From positions 1 to 64,000 of the forward strand of contig JAGXAQ010000006.1 of NCBI GenBank assembly GCA_018971485.1: 64,000 nt of DNA, in the 5' to 3' direction. Shown piece by piece: positions 43,511 to 53,819 of the stretch. The notes under the pieces were generated by a model that was not told the origin of the DNA, did not search any database, and saw only the letters and a program-made list of their open reading frames with translations. The translations under genes and the position numbers were made by a program. How positions within the stretch are numbered: position 1 is the stretch's first letter; each line of letters opens with the position of its first letter. Origin of the DNA: Pseudomonadota bacterium. GTDB lineage: Bacteria; Pseudomonadota; Gammaproteobacteria; Burkholderiales; REEB80.

Positions 43511-46500
43511 TTACCCTTGTTTAACCACATATTTAATTAACGGTGAAATCAGGCGCTCCGCCCAGAACTCAAAATCGGCTCCAAGCGGATTACAACCACG
43601 CCACGCCAACTCAACAAAAGGGTCATTTGCACCTGTTGCAGCAGGCAAAGCCCAACTCGAATAAAACTTGCCCCACGCCTTCTTGCCTGCACTTATTTTT
43701 TCTCTACCTTGTGACAATGCTAAAGCAAACGCATAAGATGATTCTGGAAAAAAGGGTAACGGATAGCTATTACCTAAATGCCATGCTTGAGCCAAATCTT
43801 CAAGGCAAGAACGTGCGTCTGTTTCTGGCACTGGATTAAAATACCAGGCACCGTCTTCGGTCACATAATGGGTAATCTTCTTGATATCGTTTAACCGCGT
43901 GACGCTAAAAATCAAATGACAAATCCATGCATGAATTAAATATGATGCTTTCCATTTAGAAGGGCGAATAATCATGGCTCCTGACTGGGTTAAGAAATTT
44001 AGTTCACCCTGAATGGAAAAACGCGATGCCACATAATTGACAGACAAGGCTGGTAGGCGGCCACCAGAAAACCCCGATGACAAAACCAGTTTTTCAACTT
44101 CCATTAACTTGCTCTTATATTGAAAAACACCTAAATCCCCTTGTGGTAAAAGGCCCAACTCTCTTGCCATGATCAAGGAGTGATCATTTTGCTCATCCAG
44201 AACGCCCTCAAGCTTTGATTTTAGTTGCAGTTTTTTTAAGTTATACGCATCCAAGCCAGCACTAACAAAAGGCTCTCGCGAATTAATATCGTTATCCTGT
44301 TCTCCAAAATCCAATCCCAACTGCATCTTTAAGAACCAGCGGGAAGGATTTTTAAAAAACCGTAACAAGTTTTTCAGATCAATCGATCCAATATGATCAA
44401 TTTCCTCTGTTTCCTCTTCATAAGCCACATGCTTAAACTCAAAAAATGGAGTTGGAGCAGTAAGCTGTCTTTTACCTTTCGATGCCCGGCACATGGCTTC
44501 CGAATAACTAAACAGATTTTTCTGGCCAATAAAATATTCAGGTGAATATGGCTTCAAGGGGTGGTGAACCACCACCGGATTAACATCATTTTCACACTTG
44601 ATGTATCCTTTATTTAAAATAATCATAAGGTTACTTACAAGAGGAGAGGGAGAAAGCACACTATTATCCCGGATATCCCTCCCAACATAACTGATATAAA
44701 AATGATCCCTGGCTGAAATAATAGATTCGAGAAACTGATAACAATCATCATTTCGTCGAGACCAATCACCTGCTTTCCTGGATTGAGCCACCAGATCAAA
44801 ATCAACGTTTTTGTCTCGGTGGGGATAACCTGCATCATTTAATCCCAGAAGATAAACCACCCTGAACGGCACCGATCTCATTGATATCATGGAACAAAAA
44901 GTAACCCCCCCATGCAAAAATCCATATGCTGCTACATCACTTAACCTTCCCGATAAAGCTCCACATAAAAAAACATGAGAAACGTCACCAGAATAACCAG
45001 ATAATCGCGCTGATTCGAAAAAATTTTCAATTCGCATACGCATATGCTCAAAAATTACTATTTGTTCATCAGGGCAATCAAAAAAATCTTCCAACAACTT
45101 GTAAAGCGTAGGCTCCCACTTGTTCACGGAATAGGCTTGACTCAAAATATGTCGCCAATTGCTGAGCTTTTCTAAAAAAGCACAAAGCTTTCCCAGAATG
45201 ACTGCACTTTGGCCCTCTATCTCAACATAAGGCAACCGAGAAGCATAAAGCCCATTAACAGGCATTGCGAATCCAAGCAGCATCCGTTCTATACCCCAGC
45301 GCCAGGTATGCTCACTATAACCAGGCAACCCCAAATCCAGGCGATGCTGTGCATCAAGCCCCCAACAAATCCGCAATGATGCCACCCATTTCTCAATCTG
45401 ATCTCGATCTAGAGGCTCTAAATCAAACTTTCTTGCTATTGCTGGGTTTTCAAGCAAAGACAGAATTTCTTCAATTTCAAAACGGTGTCGTGGTAAAGAC
45501 ATCAGCCAGAGAAAGCTGTCAATGATCCTGCGGTCTCCAATAGGAAGCCTGTCTACAATTTGGTACGGAAGTTTCCGGTTCTGGGGCGCATTACCAAAAA
45601 CCGCTTCAATATACGGCGCATAACTCTCAATATCAGGTGCCATAACAATAATGTCTGCCGGATAAATATCATGGCGTTCAATCAAATCAAGCAGGCAGTC
45701 ATATAAAACCTCAATTTCTCGCATCTGACTGTGACAGATATGCACCCTGATTGAATCATCCAATAATAAGAGCCTGTCGCCCTCTTCACGATCAAAATCA
45801 TCAAGAATATCCTGTTGAAGTGCATTAAGTAATGTCAACGAACCAGGCTTAACGAACACGTCAATATCAGCTGCATTCTCTTCTAAAAGATAGTCCAGAA
45901 ATTCTCGGCCCTGCTGTCCCAGTGAAACTAAAAATGGATTGGAATTTTTTATAACAGACTGATTTAATAAATATTCAGATCCAATTAAACCATTAGTATC
46001 ACTCCCCCAATATTCAAGGCATGGATCCAAAACAAACCAGTATATTTCAATACATTGGCCTAACATCTTAAAAAGTCTGATAAAAATAGGAGGTAGAGAA
46101 GAAACTCCGAAAATATAAATAATGGGGGGCAATTTCCCCTGGATCTTGCCCCCTTTGTCTAAAAGCTGAATAAGTTCATACGTCAATCTGGCACGATGCC
46201 GCCCCGGGACACGCGCTGACAAATGACGCCACATGATTGCCTGCCAGTGCTCTCCCACCCCTTTTTCCCACTCCAAAATCATGTCAGGTCGATAGATGAG
46301 GTATTTATCAAAAACCTGGGCAATACGGGATGCAAGCATCAAATATCCTGCGTCATCGGCCTCATGAAGCCAATTCCAAAGCGGGGCATGCATATCGTCG
46401 TGAGGCAAATGCTGCAAATAATCCAAAACAGGCCACAGCAGTGCATCAGGGGCAAAATGTGACACAGACGGCACATCTTCCAGGCACAGCCCAAAGGCCT

Positions 46501-46708
46501 CCCACAACCATGACTCTGCAAAAGGCATCCTAACATTTGCACAGACCCCATTCTTACCTGCAAGCTGCAACTCCAGCCAACCCCCTAAACCTTTGCTCCC
46601 AATAATAATTGTTTGCTTCTCAAAAGGGTTGTCATCTGGTGTTATGATCAATGACGCCAGCACATCAGCAAGAACTTCCAGCCGATTACCACGAACAATA
46701 TTCAACAT
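43511..46708 (-). CDS. recC: Exodeoxyribonuclease V subunit RecC
   Basis: A 1065-residue subunit that recognises Chi and holds a dead helicase fold. The start MLNIVRGNRLEVLADVLASLI matches the RecC N-terminus, so ATG 46708 is preferred over TTG 46726. WLQLELAGK-like (GLGGWLELQLAGKNGV), FCSMISMRSVPFRVVYLLGLNDAGYPHRD and FFKNPSRWFLKMQLGL are characteristic segments. First gene of recCBD. No second defence or repair gene is fused to it. Confidence 0.93.
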   Translation of the reverse strand: MLNIVRGNRLEVLADVLASLIITPDDNPFEKQTIIIGSKGLGGWLELQLAGKNGVCANVRMPFAESWLWEAFGLCLEDVPSVSHFAPDALLWPVLDYLQHLPHDDMHAPLWNWLHEADDAGYLMLASRIAQVFDKYLIYRPDMILEWEKGVGEHWQAIMWRHLSARVPGRHRARLTYELIQLLDKGGKIQGKLPPIIYIFGVSSLPPIFIRLFKMLGQCIEIYWFVLDPCLEYWGSDTNGLIGSEYLLNQSVIKNSNPFLVSLGQQGREFLDYLLEENAADIDVFVKPGSLTLLNALQQDILDDFDREEGDRLLLLDDSIRVHICHSQMREIEVLYDCLLDLIERHDIYPADIIVMAPDIESYAPYIEAVFGNAPQNRKLPYQIVDRLPIGDRRIIDSFLWLMSLPRHRFEIEEILSLLENPAIARKFDLEPLDRDQIEKWVASLRICWGLDAQHRLDLGLPGYSEHTWRWGIERMLLGFAMPVNGLYASRLPYVEIEGQSAVILGKLCAFLEKLSNWRHILSQAYSVNKWEPTLYKLLEDFFDCPDEQIVIFEHMRMRIENFFESARLSGYSGDVSHVFLCGALSGRLSDVAAYGFLHGGVTFCSMISMRSVPFRVVYLLGLNDAGYPHRDKNVDFDLVAQSRKAGDWSRRNDDCYQFLESIISARDHFYISYVGRDIRDNSVLSPSPLVSNLMIILNKGYIKCENDVNPVVVHHPLKPYSPEYFIGQKNLFSYSEAMCRASKGKRQLTAPTPFFEFKHVAYEEETEEIDHIGSIDLKNLLRFFKNPSRWFLKMQLGLDFGEQDNDINSREPFVSAGLDAYNLKKLQLKSKLEGVLDEQNDHSLIMARELGLLPQGDLGVFQYKSKLMEVEKLVLSSGFSGGRLPALSVNYVASRFSIQGELNFLTQSGAMIIRPSKWKASYLIHAWICHLIFSVTRLNDIKKITHYVTEDGAWYFNPVPETDARSCLEDLAQAWHLGNSYPLPFFPESSYAFALALSQGREKISAGKKAWGKFYSSWALPAATGANDPFVELAWRGCNPLGADFEFWAERLISPLIKYVVKQG

Positions 46709-46873
46709 GAAGAAGACATACCCCAAAAAAACCCTTCATCAACACAATACTTGATCACAAAAAAACAGAACAGATCCTTGCCTGTTGCAAGCAATCAGCA
46801 AGATTAAATCTCCAGATCAAAGAAAGCACAGATTTAATACCAGCTGAAATAAGATCTTCTTGGCCATCAACAG

Positions 46874-47332
46874 TCAGTGACAGTATGAAAGGCCACGCTT
46901 TTCGAGATACTGCTGGTGATAATCCTCAGCCATCCAGAATACTTTCATTAATGTGATTTCTGTTATAATTTTCTGAGGGATCACCGATTGTCTGGCCACC
47001 ATAGAAGCTTGCGCCAATTTAAGCTGTTCCGGTGTTGCACAAAAAATTACTGATCGATATTGAGTGCCAATATCAGGGCCTTGACGGTTAGGTGTAGTCG
47101 GATCATGAGTATTCCAAAAAACAGCTAATAACTGATCCAGCCCCACCTTCAACGGGTCATAGCTGATTTCAACCACTTCAACATGTCCCGTATCACCCCG
47201 GCAAACATCACGATAAGTAGGGTGCTCCAAATCCCCCCCCATATAGCCAACACGTGTCATCACTCCCCCAACCTGGCGAAAAGCTGCCTCAACACCCCAA
47301 AAGCAGCCAGCACCAAAGACAATCTTTTCCAT
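46874..47332 (-). CDS. msrA: Peptide methionine-S-sulfoxide reductase MsrA
   Basis: A 152-residue cytoplasmic repair enzyme. The active-site motif GCFWG has Cys10. GYMGGDLEHPTYRDVCRGDTGHVE and NTHDPTTPNRQGPDIGTQYRS are family signatures, and a possible resolving Cys lies at the very end (SYCH). It reduces methionine-S-sulfoxide with thioredoxin. The ATG at 47332 has GGGAG seven bases upstream. A separate periplasmic system (MsrPQ) is encoded 20 kb away. Confidence 0.95.
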   Translation of the reverse strand: MEKIVFGAGCFWGVEAAFRQVGGVMTRVGYMGGDLEHPTYRDVCRGDTGHVEVVEISYDPLKVGLDQLLAVFWNTHDPTTPNRQGPDIGTQYRSVIFCATPEQLKLAQASMVARQSVIPQKIITEITLMKVFWMAEDYHQQYLEKRGLSYCH

Positions 47333-47888
47333 CAAGGTTCTCCCAGCCTAGGTCCTTAAACCAAACACGATCAAAACAACAATCCCCAATTTACCAGTAG
47401 ATTAATCATGTTAAAAAACAAAATAATGCTTTTTCAAGAAACACTCAAAAAAACCATGATGCAAATCTGTTAATTTCGCGACTTTTAGTCATAAACTGAA
47501 CATTAAGACTAGCACAGCCTTAACCAGAGGCAAGAAATTACCTAATCCATGCTGTGACAAAACTACCATATCTGCCACGTTCCCAAAATATTACCCATCC
47601 TAAATGTTACCTTGTTAACATCATCAGGCCCATATCTAATGCGACACAATAGCCATAATACATCTAGCCCAGCCTGCATAAGGGGGTTATTGAATACAAA
47701 ATAAAATTTATCTTAATAAAACAAAGTAATAGAATTTATTTTATCCAGAAAAAACATCTGGCTAAATTTCATGTGTTGCACAAAAACGACGGCCCACTAA
47801 AAACGTTACCTATCAATTAAAGAATGTCATTGACAAAACTCTCAAAGAAATTGAACCTTGCACATAAGCCGAAAGAGGGGGATAAAAA

Positions 47889-47968
47889 CTACGGCGAAAG
47901 GCGCATGCCAGGGAGGCGCCACTTTCAGAGCCGGATGTAGTCTAACTGCATCCGGCATTTTCATTTTT
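47889..47968 (+). promoter_or_regulatory. Riboswitch-like attenuator in the leader of the MFS transporter gene
   Basis: Two mutually exclusive folds share one segment. Fold 1 pairs CTACGGC (47889-47895) with GCC...GTAG (47930-47940) and GAAAG (47896-47900) with CTTTC (47922-47926), enclosing a short hairpin. Fold 2 pairs GCCGGATGTAG (47930-47940) with CTGCATCCGGC (47946-47956), followed by ATTTTCATTTTT, a rho-independent terminator. This is the layout of a ligand- or factor-controlled attenuator. It matches none of the known riboswitch consensus sequences I can recall. Confidence 0.6.
47930..47968 (+). terminator. Rho-independent terminator in the MFS leader
   Basis: An 11-bp stem with one G-T pair, a TCTAA loop and a T-rich tail lies about 45 bases before the transporter start. 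It would end transcription before the gene unless the alternative fold forms. Confidence 0.85.
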
Positions 47969-48012
47969 AACCCCTGTATTTTTAGCAGAAAGCTAAAATC
48001 CATTATCTACTC

Positions 48013-49191
48013 TTGGTTCCTAAAAACGTGAAAACCTCTACTGTATGGATTATGGCTGCTTCATGTGGCCTTATTGTTGCCAATAATTACTATAACCAGC
48101 CACTCCTGGCCGAGATTGCAAAGAACTTCTCAGTAAGTGATACAGCAGCAGGTGAAGTATCCGTTCTAACCCAAGCCGGCTATACCTTCGGCATGTTACT
48201 CTTCCTGCCCTTGGGAGACATGCTTGAAAGGCGCCGACTTATTTCTCTACTTTTGATTGTGGCATCATCAGCACTTGCAGGAATGGCTCTAGCCCCCAAT
48301 CTATTCATATTACAGTTCTTCGCTTTCATTGTCGGATTTACAAGTGTCGGTCCGCAACTGCTTGTCCCCTTTTCTGCTCAACTCTCATCTCCCAACCAAC
48401 GGGGCCATATTGTCGGTCGACTCATGAGCGGGCTATTTATCGGTATTCTGGTCTCTCGAACCATTAGCGGCTTTATCGGTGCTCATTTTGGCTGGAGAAG
48501 CATGTTCTGGATAGGCGCTGGAATCATGGTGGCTACTAATTCCATGCTTTTCTTTTCCCTTCCACGGTCCAAGCCCGTCTACAAGGGAAAATGGGCAGGG
48601 CTCATGGCCTCTTTATGGGCGCTTGTCAAAAGACATCCCGAACTGCGCCGTGTCTCCTATATTGGTGCTCTGCATTTTGGTGCATTCAGTGCATTCTGGA
48701 CGACCTTATCTTTCTTCCTTTCCACCCCCCCCTACCACTATGGCCCTGCTGTAGCAGGTTTATTTGGCCTTGTTGGTGTCGCAGGCGCCCTTGCTGCTCC
48801 CCAGGCTGGAAAACTCGCTGACAGGCTTCACCCCACCCGGATCATTCAACTTGGTACTTTCATTATCATAATTGCATATGGACTCCTTTTCTTAGGTAAC
48901 ATCTATATTTTTAGTGTTGTTTTAGGGGTTATCCTACTCGACTTAGGGATGCAAAGTGCTCACGTCTCTAATATGACCTATATTTATAGCCTGCCCTCAG
49001 ATGCATACAGCCGGCTGAATACGGTATATATGGTTTCAAGGTTCGCTGGCGGGGCAATAGGATCCAGCCTTGGAGCTTATGCGTGGTCATTTGCGCATTG
49101 GACTGGCGTTTGCACGGTTGGAATCTTATTAGCTTTTCTTTCTCTCACCGTGCAGCGATCAACTTTCAATATACCTCGCGATAATCAATAA
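48013..49191 (+). CDS. MFS transporter
   Basis: A 392-residue, 12-helix major facilitator. The first helix reads IMAASCGLIVANNYYNQPLLAEIA, a signature of a drug/metabolite exporter subgroup. GDMLERRRLI is the loop 2-3 signature, and FGWRSMFWIGA follows helix 5. The substrate cannot be told. The start is unsure: TTG 48013 or GTG 48028, neither with a good ribosome-binding site. The leader attenuator suggests that expression depends on a signal. Its 3' end overlaps the convergent MshQ-like gene by 26 bases. Confidence 0.85.
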   Translation: MVPKNVKTSTVWIMAASCGLIVANNYYNQPLLAEIAKNFSVSDTAAGEVSVLTQAGYTFGMLLFLPLGDMLERRRLISLLLIVASSALAGMALAPNLFILQFFAFIVGFTSVGPQLLVPFSAQLSSPNQRGHIVGRLMSGLFIGILVSRTISGFIGAHFGWRSMFWIGAGIMVATNSMLFFSLPRSKPVYKGKWAGLMASLWALVKRHPELRRVSYIGALHFGAFSAFWTTLSFFLSTPPYHYGPAVAGLFGLVGVAGALAAPQAGKLADRLHPTRIIQLGTFIIIIAYGLLFLGNIYIFSVVLGVILLDLGMQSAHVSNMTYIYSLPSDAYSRLNTVYMVSRFAGGAIGSSLGAYAWSFAHWTGVCTVGILLAFLSLTVQRSTFNIPRDNQ

Positions 49192-51664
49192 ACTTGGAGT
49201 TACCCTTATAGCTTCCAAACAACACCCGGGCACGCGGATTTTCAGCATAAAAATCGCCTACCCCGGAACGATCCACTCCATCCCAGTCTCCTTGAAGCCA
49301 AACAGGCGTATCAGTCACAATATCCAGATAACCATAATGTCCAACTCCAGGAGCAGATAACAACAAATCAGATATACCTGAAATAAAGACGGGGTTAGCT
49401 GTTACTGAAGTATTAGCACTACCAAGCTGATTCGCCGAAGTTTGGGGATAAAAAGTCAACCCGGCAGACAAGGGATTAGTTTGGGCAACGGCCACAGGAG
49501 TAGGCACAGTACTGCAGTTGTCATCAGTGTTAGTTTGATAGCCTGTCCCGTTCCAATATTGTGCAGTCATACCAACCGGCAAAGGTAACAATTCGGATCC
49601 CACCTCACTTTCCAAAACCAGTCGCCCGAAACGCAAATTGGCTGACGCAGGAGAAAAAACCATGTCAGACAGACTGTATATATCTGTCCCCGCTGAATTG
49701 ACATAAGACACACCATCACTATCACTGACTGGAAATGATAGGTTCAGGGCGGGCACAAAGGGAGCAGGAAGAGCTACCGGCGATACTGGCTGTGGATTAC
49801 GACTTAATAATCTAAACGTATTTACAAAAGGGCCAGTAAAGGTGATGTTGACATTCCCCCCTGCTCCTGAAACGGCAGAGGGTGAATGTGAAGCTCCTGC
49901 TGCATCCAATCCTGTACTGGATGGATTACCTGATAAGGCATACGACTCGGAAATATCACTTAAATGCCATATATCACCAGTATAATCATTAGTTTGCTGG
50001 TTAAAAGCATTTTGCGCACTGATATCTAGGATAGGGGATGTAGAAAAATTAAAAGGCTGATCAAGGTAAGTAAATGTTCCACATGCAGGTTGCAGGGCAG
50101 GCTGCTGGATTACTGTAACACTAAAGTGATCCGGAACAAATCGCCCCACTGTTATCGGAGTGGATGGAATTTCACGCTGGGATAAAGGAGTATCGCTAGC
50201 ATCAATAGCAGCATAATTATCATCCACAAGCTCAACAGATATCGCGCCAGCCTCAGAATATAAGGCCTCATTAGTGCTGACTGTACCATTTGCTCCAGTG
50301 TAAAGGGGGGAAGTCCATGAACCAGCACTACAACTGCTGCAACCAGAAGGCAGAACAATTGATTTAATGACAGCCGTTGGAGAACCTTGATAATTAGTTG
50401 TCACTTGAGGTGTTGGTGCCCCATTATAGGCTGTAGCCGTTACCGTGAAAGGCCGGCCTGCTTTATGAATAGGCCCGCCTGTTGAAGATGCCGTATTTAA
50501 GACATGCACTGTTCCTGGAGTCATCCAGGTATTATCAGTCACCGAAAAAACCAGTTGCGCCGGACGAACAGCAAATGCATCACTAGAACAGGCCTGATTT
50601 CCCGTAGGCCTGCCTTTATTATTCAGTTCAGTCATTCTTAACCTTAAATCCTGCCAGCTATTAGGAATGGTCATGGATACCGGGATCCGCTCCTGATTTT
50701 TGGTAAACTTGATATTTCCAAGCTGCTGGATAGCAGTCATGTTTGCACAAACACTACTTGTCATGGCATTTACCACCTCAACCTTGGCCGTGCCCGTATA
50801 AGTTGTATTAATAGTGCCATTGCTGTTTGTTGCCAGTATATCCAGGCTAAATGCCTCACCTGCAATCTTGGTATGAATCGGGGTTTGCGGACTGGCGCCT
50901 GTTTCAACCGCATCATATAACCCCGGAGTAATTGGAGCCTCATCATTGATAACAATACTTTGGGAGGCAACATTCAAATTACAGCTGGTTGAAAAAACCG
51001 CTGTATACAGTCCAGGAAGCGTATAAGTGTGGGACACAACATCCCCATTAAATACAGCTGTGCCATCTCCAAAATCCCATTGATCAACCGAAGTTAGGTT
51101 CACACTCCCAGGTGAATTTCCGCTTGGATCATAAAAGTTTACTTCAATGGAGTTAGATGTCCCCCCAATCGGAAAAACAAAAAAAAGCTGCATTTGAGCG
51201 CTCCCACCGGCTGGAATCACATAAGGATTCACCACCGGCTGGTTACTCGTAGGATTACCACTCTGGTTAAAATAATAATCATAATTCGTGTTTGAATTAG
51301 TCACGGTTGCATCTGCCGTACGACCACCTAAAGTCATCGTCCCCCAGGAAACATTAAACTGGGACAAGATGACATTAGCCCTCCAAATCGTTAAAGGTGT
51401 TGACAGGTTATTCTGGATGGTCATGCTTATCGTATTAAAGAATCCTCCAAAATAAGGAATACCCGATACAGTCACGGTCGAAGTGTTACTAACGCTGCAA
51501 CCTGAAGAGGAGCCAGAAAAACTTACTGTTAACGGGTTAAGGCCACTGGTCGGAGTAGCCGTTGCCGATACGCTCAGATTATCTGCTTTCACAACAGGCG
51601 TATAAAAACCCAGGATCAACGTCCCGCAAAGAAGCCAGACAGAAACCAACCGGTATAAGATCAA
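49166..51664 (-). CDS. Large exported surface protein with PKD region and MshQ-like C-terminus
   Basis: An 832-residue protein with signal peptide (ending VVKA), then a beta-rich N-terminal part, a PKD-type stretch (VDQWDFGDGTAVFNGDVVSHTYTLPGLYTAVF), and the C-terminal domain of MSHA-biogenesis MshQ-type proteins (DUF6701). The latter has FAVRPAQL, NLRFGRLVLESEVGSELLPLP, YWNGTGYQTNTDDNCS and the ending ARVLFGSYKGNSKFIDYREVY. Such proteins sit at the end of type IV pilus or MSHA loci as large adhesin-like parts; no pilin genes occur here. It starts at TTG without a clear ribosome-binding site, directly after an in-frame stop. Confidence 0.78.
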   Translation of the reverse strand: MILYRLVSVWLLCGTLILGFYTPVVKADNLSVSATATPTSGLNPLTVSFSGSSSGCSVSNTSTVTVSGIPYFGGFFNTISMTIQNNLSTPLTIWRANVILSQFNVSWGTMTLGGRTADATVTNSNTNYDYYFNQSGNPTSNQPVVNPYVIPAGGSAQMQLFFVFPIGGTSNSIEVNFYDPSGNSPGSVNLTSVDQWDFGDGTAVFNGDVVSHTYTLPGLYTAVFSTSCNLNVASQSIVINDEAPITPGLYDAVETGASPQTPIHTKIAGEAFSLDILATNSNGTINTTYTGTAKVEVVNAMTSSVCANMTAIQQLGNIKFTKNQERIPVSMTIPNSWQDLRLRMTELNNKGRPTGNQACSSDAFAVRPAQLVFSVTDNTWMTPGTVHVLNTASSTGGPIHKAGRPFTVTATAYNGAPTPQVTTNYQGSPTAVIKSIVLPSGCSSCSAGSWTSPLYTGANGTVSTNEALYSEAGAISVELVDDNYAAIDASDTPLSQREIPSTPITVGRFVPDHFSVTVIQQPALQPACGTFTYLDQPFNFSTSPILDISAQNAFNQQTNDYTGDIWHLSDISESYALSGNPSSTGLDAAGASHSPSAVSGAGGNVNITFTGPFVNTFRLLSRNPQPVSPVALPAPFVPALNLSFPVSDSDGVSYVNSAGTDIYSLSDMVFSPASANLRFGRLVLESEVGSELLPLPVGMTAQYWNGTGYQTNTDDNCSTVPTPVAVAQTNPLSAGLTFYPQTSANQLGSANTSVTANPVFISGISDLLLSAPGVGHYGYLDIVTDTPVWLQGDWDGVDRSGVGDFYAENPRARVLFGSYKGNSKFIDYREVY

Positions 51665-51923
51665 GGGCCATTACCCATTTAGTTAAAGAATACAAAAATC
51701 ATTCTGTGTTATGATCCTGTCTATAGTACAGGTTTCAAACAAATCTTAACATGAATAAAATTAAGCCAATCCGGAAGAAAATCGTCAAGAATTACCACAG
51801 TTCAATACAGATTCTTTTCTTTTATGGTATGATTTTCGCCCAATTAGACAAATGCCAGATTAAAAACATTTCCCAAACCCTGAATAATCAGTTACTCCTG
51901 AAAAACGGGGTCATAAGGACATC

Positions 51924-53819
51924 ATGCAACACCCAAGCAATAAAACCATCAGCACAAAAGAATTAAGTGCTCTTACCCTTGGTGCCCTAGGGGTCGTATT
52001 TGGAGATGTTGGAACCAGCCCACTGTATACCTTACGTGAATGTCTAACCAGCATTGATGGAATGCCCCTTTCAGAACCCAATATATTCGGGATTCTCTCT
52101 TTGATATTCTGGTCTCTTGTTATTGTCATTTCCCTTAAATATGCCCTATTCATCATGCGTTTGGACAATCGGGGTGAAGGTGGTATTCTCGCCTTGCTGG
52201 CACTAACCATCAATGCCCCCAAAAGTACTGCACAAAGACGCGCCCTATTTATTATCCTGGGTATTTTTGGAGCCGCACTATTTTTTGGTGACGGTATGAT
52301 TACGCCTGCAATATCCGTTCTATCGGCAGTTGAAGGATTAAAAATCGCTGAGCCTTCCTTACAACCTTGGGTTATCCCATTAACGATTATCATCCTAATT
52401 GCATTATTCATCTTTCAGCAAATGGGTACAACCAAGGTAGGGGTTCTCTTCGGGCCCCTAATTGGCCTTTGGTTCCTGACAATAGGGATACTCGGCCTGG
52501 TTAGCATTCTGCATACACCGCTTATTCTCAAGGCATTAAACCCTCTTTACGGGTTAGATTTTTTCAAAACGCATGGGTTAGAGTCTTTTATCACTCTAGG
52601 CGCTGTCGTCCTTGCGGTTACTGGAGCAGAAGCCTTATATGCCGATATGGGTCATTTTGGGCGTCGCCCCATTCATCTCGCCTGGTTCTGGTTTGTCCTG
52701 CCTGCCCTTGTTCTTAATTATTTTGGACAAGGCGCACTTATTCTGCGTGATCCATCAGCTATTGCCAACCCTTTCTACCGGCTTGCTCCGCATGATGGCT
52801 TGTATCTACTAATCCTCATTGCCGCAATTGCCACTATAATCGCTTCGCAAGCTGTAATATCCGGGGCATTCTCACTCGGCCGTCAAGCCATTCAACTCGG
52901 ATTTCTTCCCCGGATGGATATTCGCCATACTTCTGCAAAATCAATTGGACAGATCTATATTCCTTTCATCAATTGGTCCTTACTCATAGCTATCATTGCC
53001 TTGGTGATTGGTTTCCAATCTTCAGACAATCTCGCTTCGGCCTATGGTATAGCTGTAACAGGTACCATGGTTTGTACAACCTTGCTCGCACTAGCTGTAG
53101 CCCGGGATCGATGGAGATGGGGCTGGGGCCCAACAATTCTTGCAGGCCTATTCTTCTTGACCGTTGATATTGCTTTTTTTGGAGCAAACACCTTAAAAAT
53201 TGTCGAGGGAGGGTGGTTCCCCTTAGCAATAGGCCTTATCGTATTTATCCTTATGACAACCTGGAGACGAGGTCGGGCCATCCTTCTTGAAAAACTAAAC
53301 CGGGATGCCATGCCACTTGAAATTTTTATGTCAAGCCTAGCCATAAGCGACAGCTTGACCCGTGTGCCCGGTACAGCCGTATTCCTAACAGGTAACCAAG
53401 AAGTGGTACCCCAAGCACTACTTCACAACCTGAAACACAATAAAATCCTCCATGAACGTAATGTATTCATTACTACGATGTCACGGGATATTCCCCATGT
53501 AGATCCGGAAGAACAAATTGAGATACTGGATTTAGGACATGAGTTCTACAGAATACATGCCTGGTACGGGTTTCAGGAAAGCCCGGATATTCCTGAACTT
53601 CTGGACGCCTGCAGAAATCTCGGGTTAACCTTTAACATGATGGAAACATCATTCTTTTTATCCAGAGAAATCCTTATTCCAACCAAGCGTGAAAAAAGCA
53701 TGGCTCTATGGCGCGAACGTATTTTTATCAGCATGATGCGAAATGCAGTCACAGCAGCCAAATTTTTTAATCTACCGATGAATCGCGTCATAGAACTAGG
53801 TGCCCAGATTGAAATCTAA
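51924..53819 (+). CDS. kup: Potassium uptake protein Kup
   Basis: A 631-residue K+/H+ symporter with about 12 helices. The N-terminus has LGALGVVFGDVGTSPLYTLRECL, the K+-site motif of KUP proteins, followed by GEGGILALLAL and GDGMITPAISVLSAVEGL. GAEALYADMGHFGR and the soluble C-terminal domain (about 470-631) are complete. The family is important at low potassium or low pH. The ATG has AAGGAC upstream. No kdp or trk genes are nearby. Confidence 0.95.
   Translation: MQHPSNKTISTKELSALTLGALGVVFGDVGTSPLYTLRECLTSIDGMPLSEPNIFGILSLIFWSLVIVISLKYALFIMRLDNRGEGGILALLALTINAPKSTAQRRALFIILGIFGAALFFGDGMITPAISVLSAVEGLKIAEPSLQPWVIPLTIIILIALFIFQQMGTTKVGVLFGPLIGLWFLTIGILGLVSILHTPLILKALNPLYGLDFFKTHGLESFITLGAVVLAVTGAEALYADMGHFGRRPIHLAWFWFVLPALVLNYFGQGALILRDPSAIANPFYRLAPHDGLYLLILIAAIATIIASQAVISGAFSLGRQAIQLGFLPRMDIRHTSAKSIGQIYIPFINWSLLIAIIALVIGFQSSDNLASAYGIAVTGTMVCTTLLALAVARDRWRWGWGPTILAGLFFLTVDIAFFGANTLKIVEGGWFPLAIGLIVFILMTTWRRGRAILLEKLNRDAMPLEIFMSSLAISDSLTRVPGTAVFLTGNQEVVPQALLHNLKHNKILHERNVFITTMSRDIPHVDPEEQIEILDLGHEFYRIHAWYGFQESPDIPELLDACRNLGLTFNMMETSFFLSREILIPTKREKSMALWRERIFISMMRNAVTAAKFFNLPMNRVIELGAQIEI

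Larger units (their letters stand above)
47333..48012. other. 680-base gap between divergent msrA and MFS genes
   Basis: AT-rich and free of credible frames up to about 47850. The last 160 bases are G+C-richer and hold the attenuator-like structure listed separately. No tRNA or known regulator site was recognised in the rest. Confidence 0.5.

Noticed and set aside
38234-46708. Defence island around recCBD
   Set aside because: Neighbours are small membrane genes and msrA; no restriction, retron, toxin or other defence gene was seen.
47889-47968. c-di-GMP, glycine or guanidine riboswitch
   Set aside because: The conserved core sequences of these classes are absent; kept only as an unclassified attenuator.
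51751-51966. 71-codon frame before kup
   Set aside because: Overlaps the kup start by 43 bases out of frame, has poor ribosome-binding site and low-complexity composition; kup ATG is clearly right.
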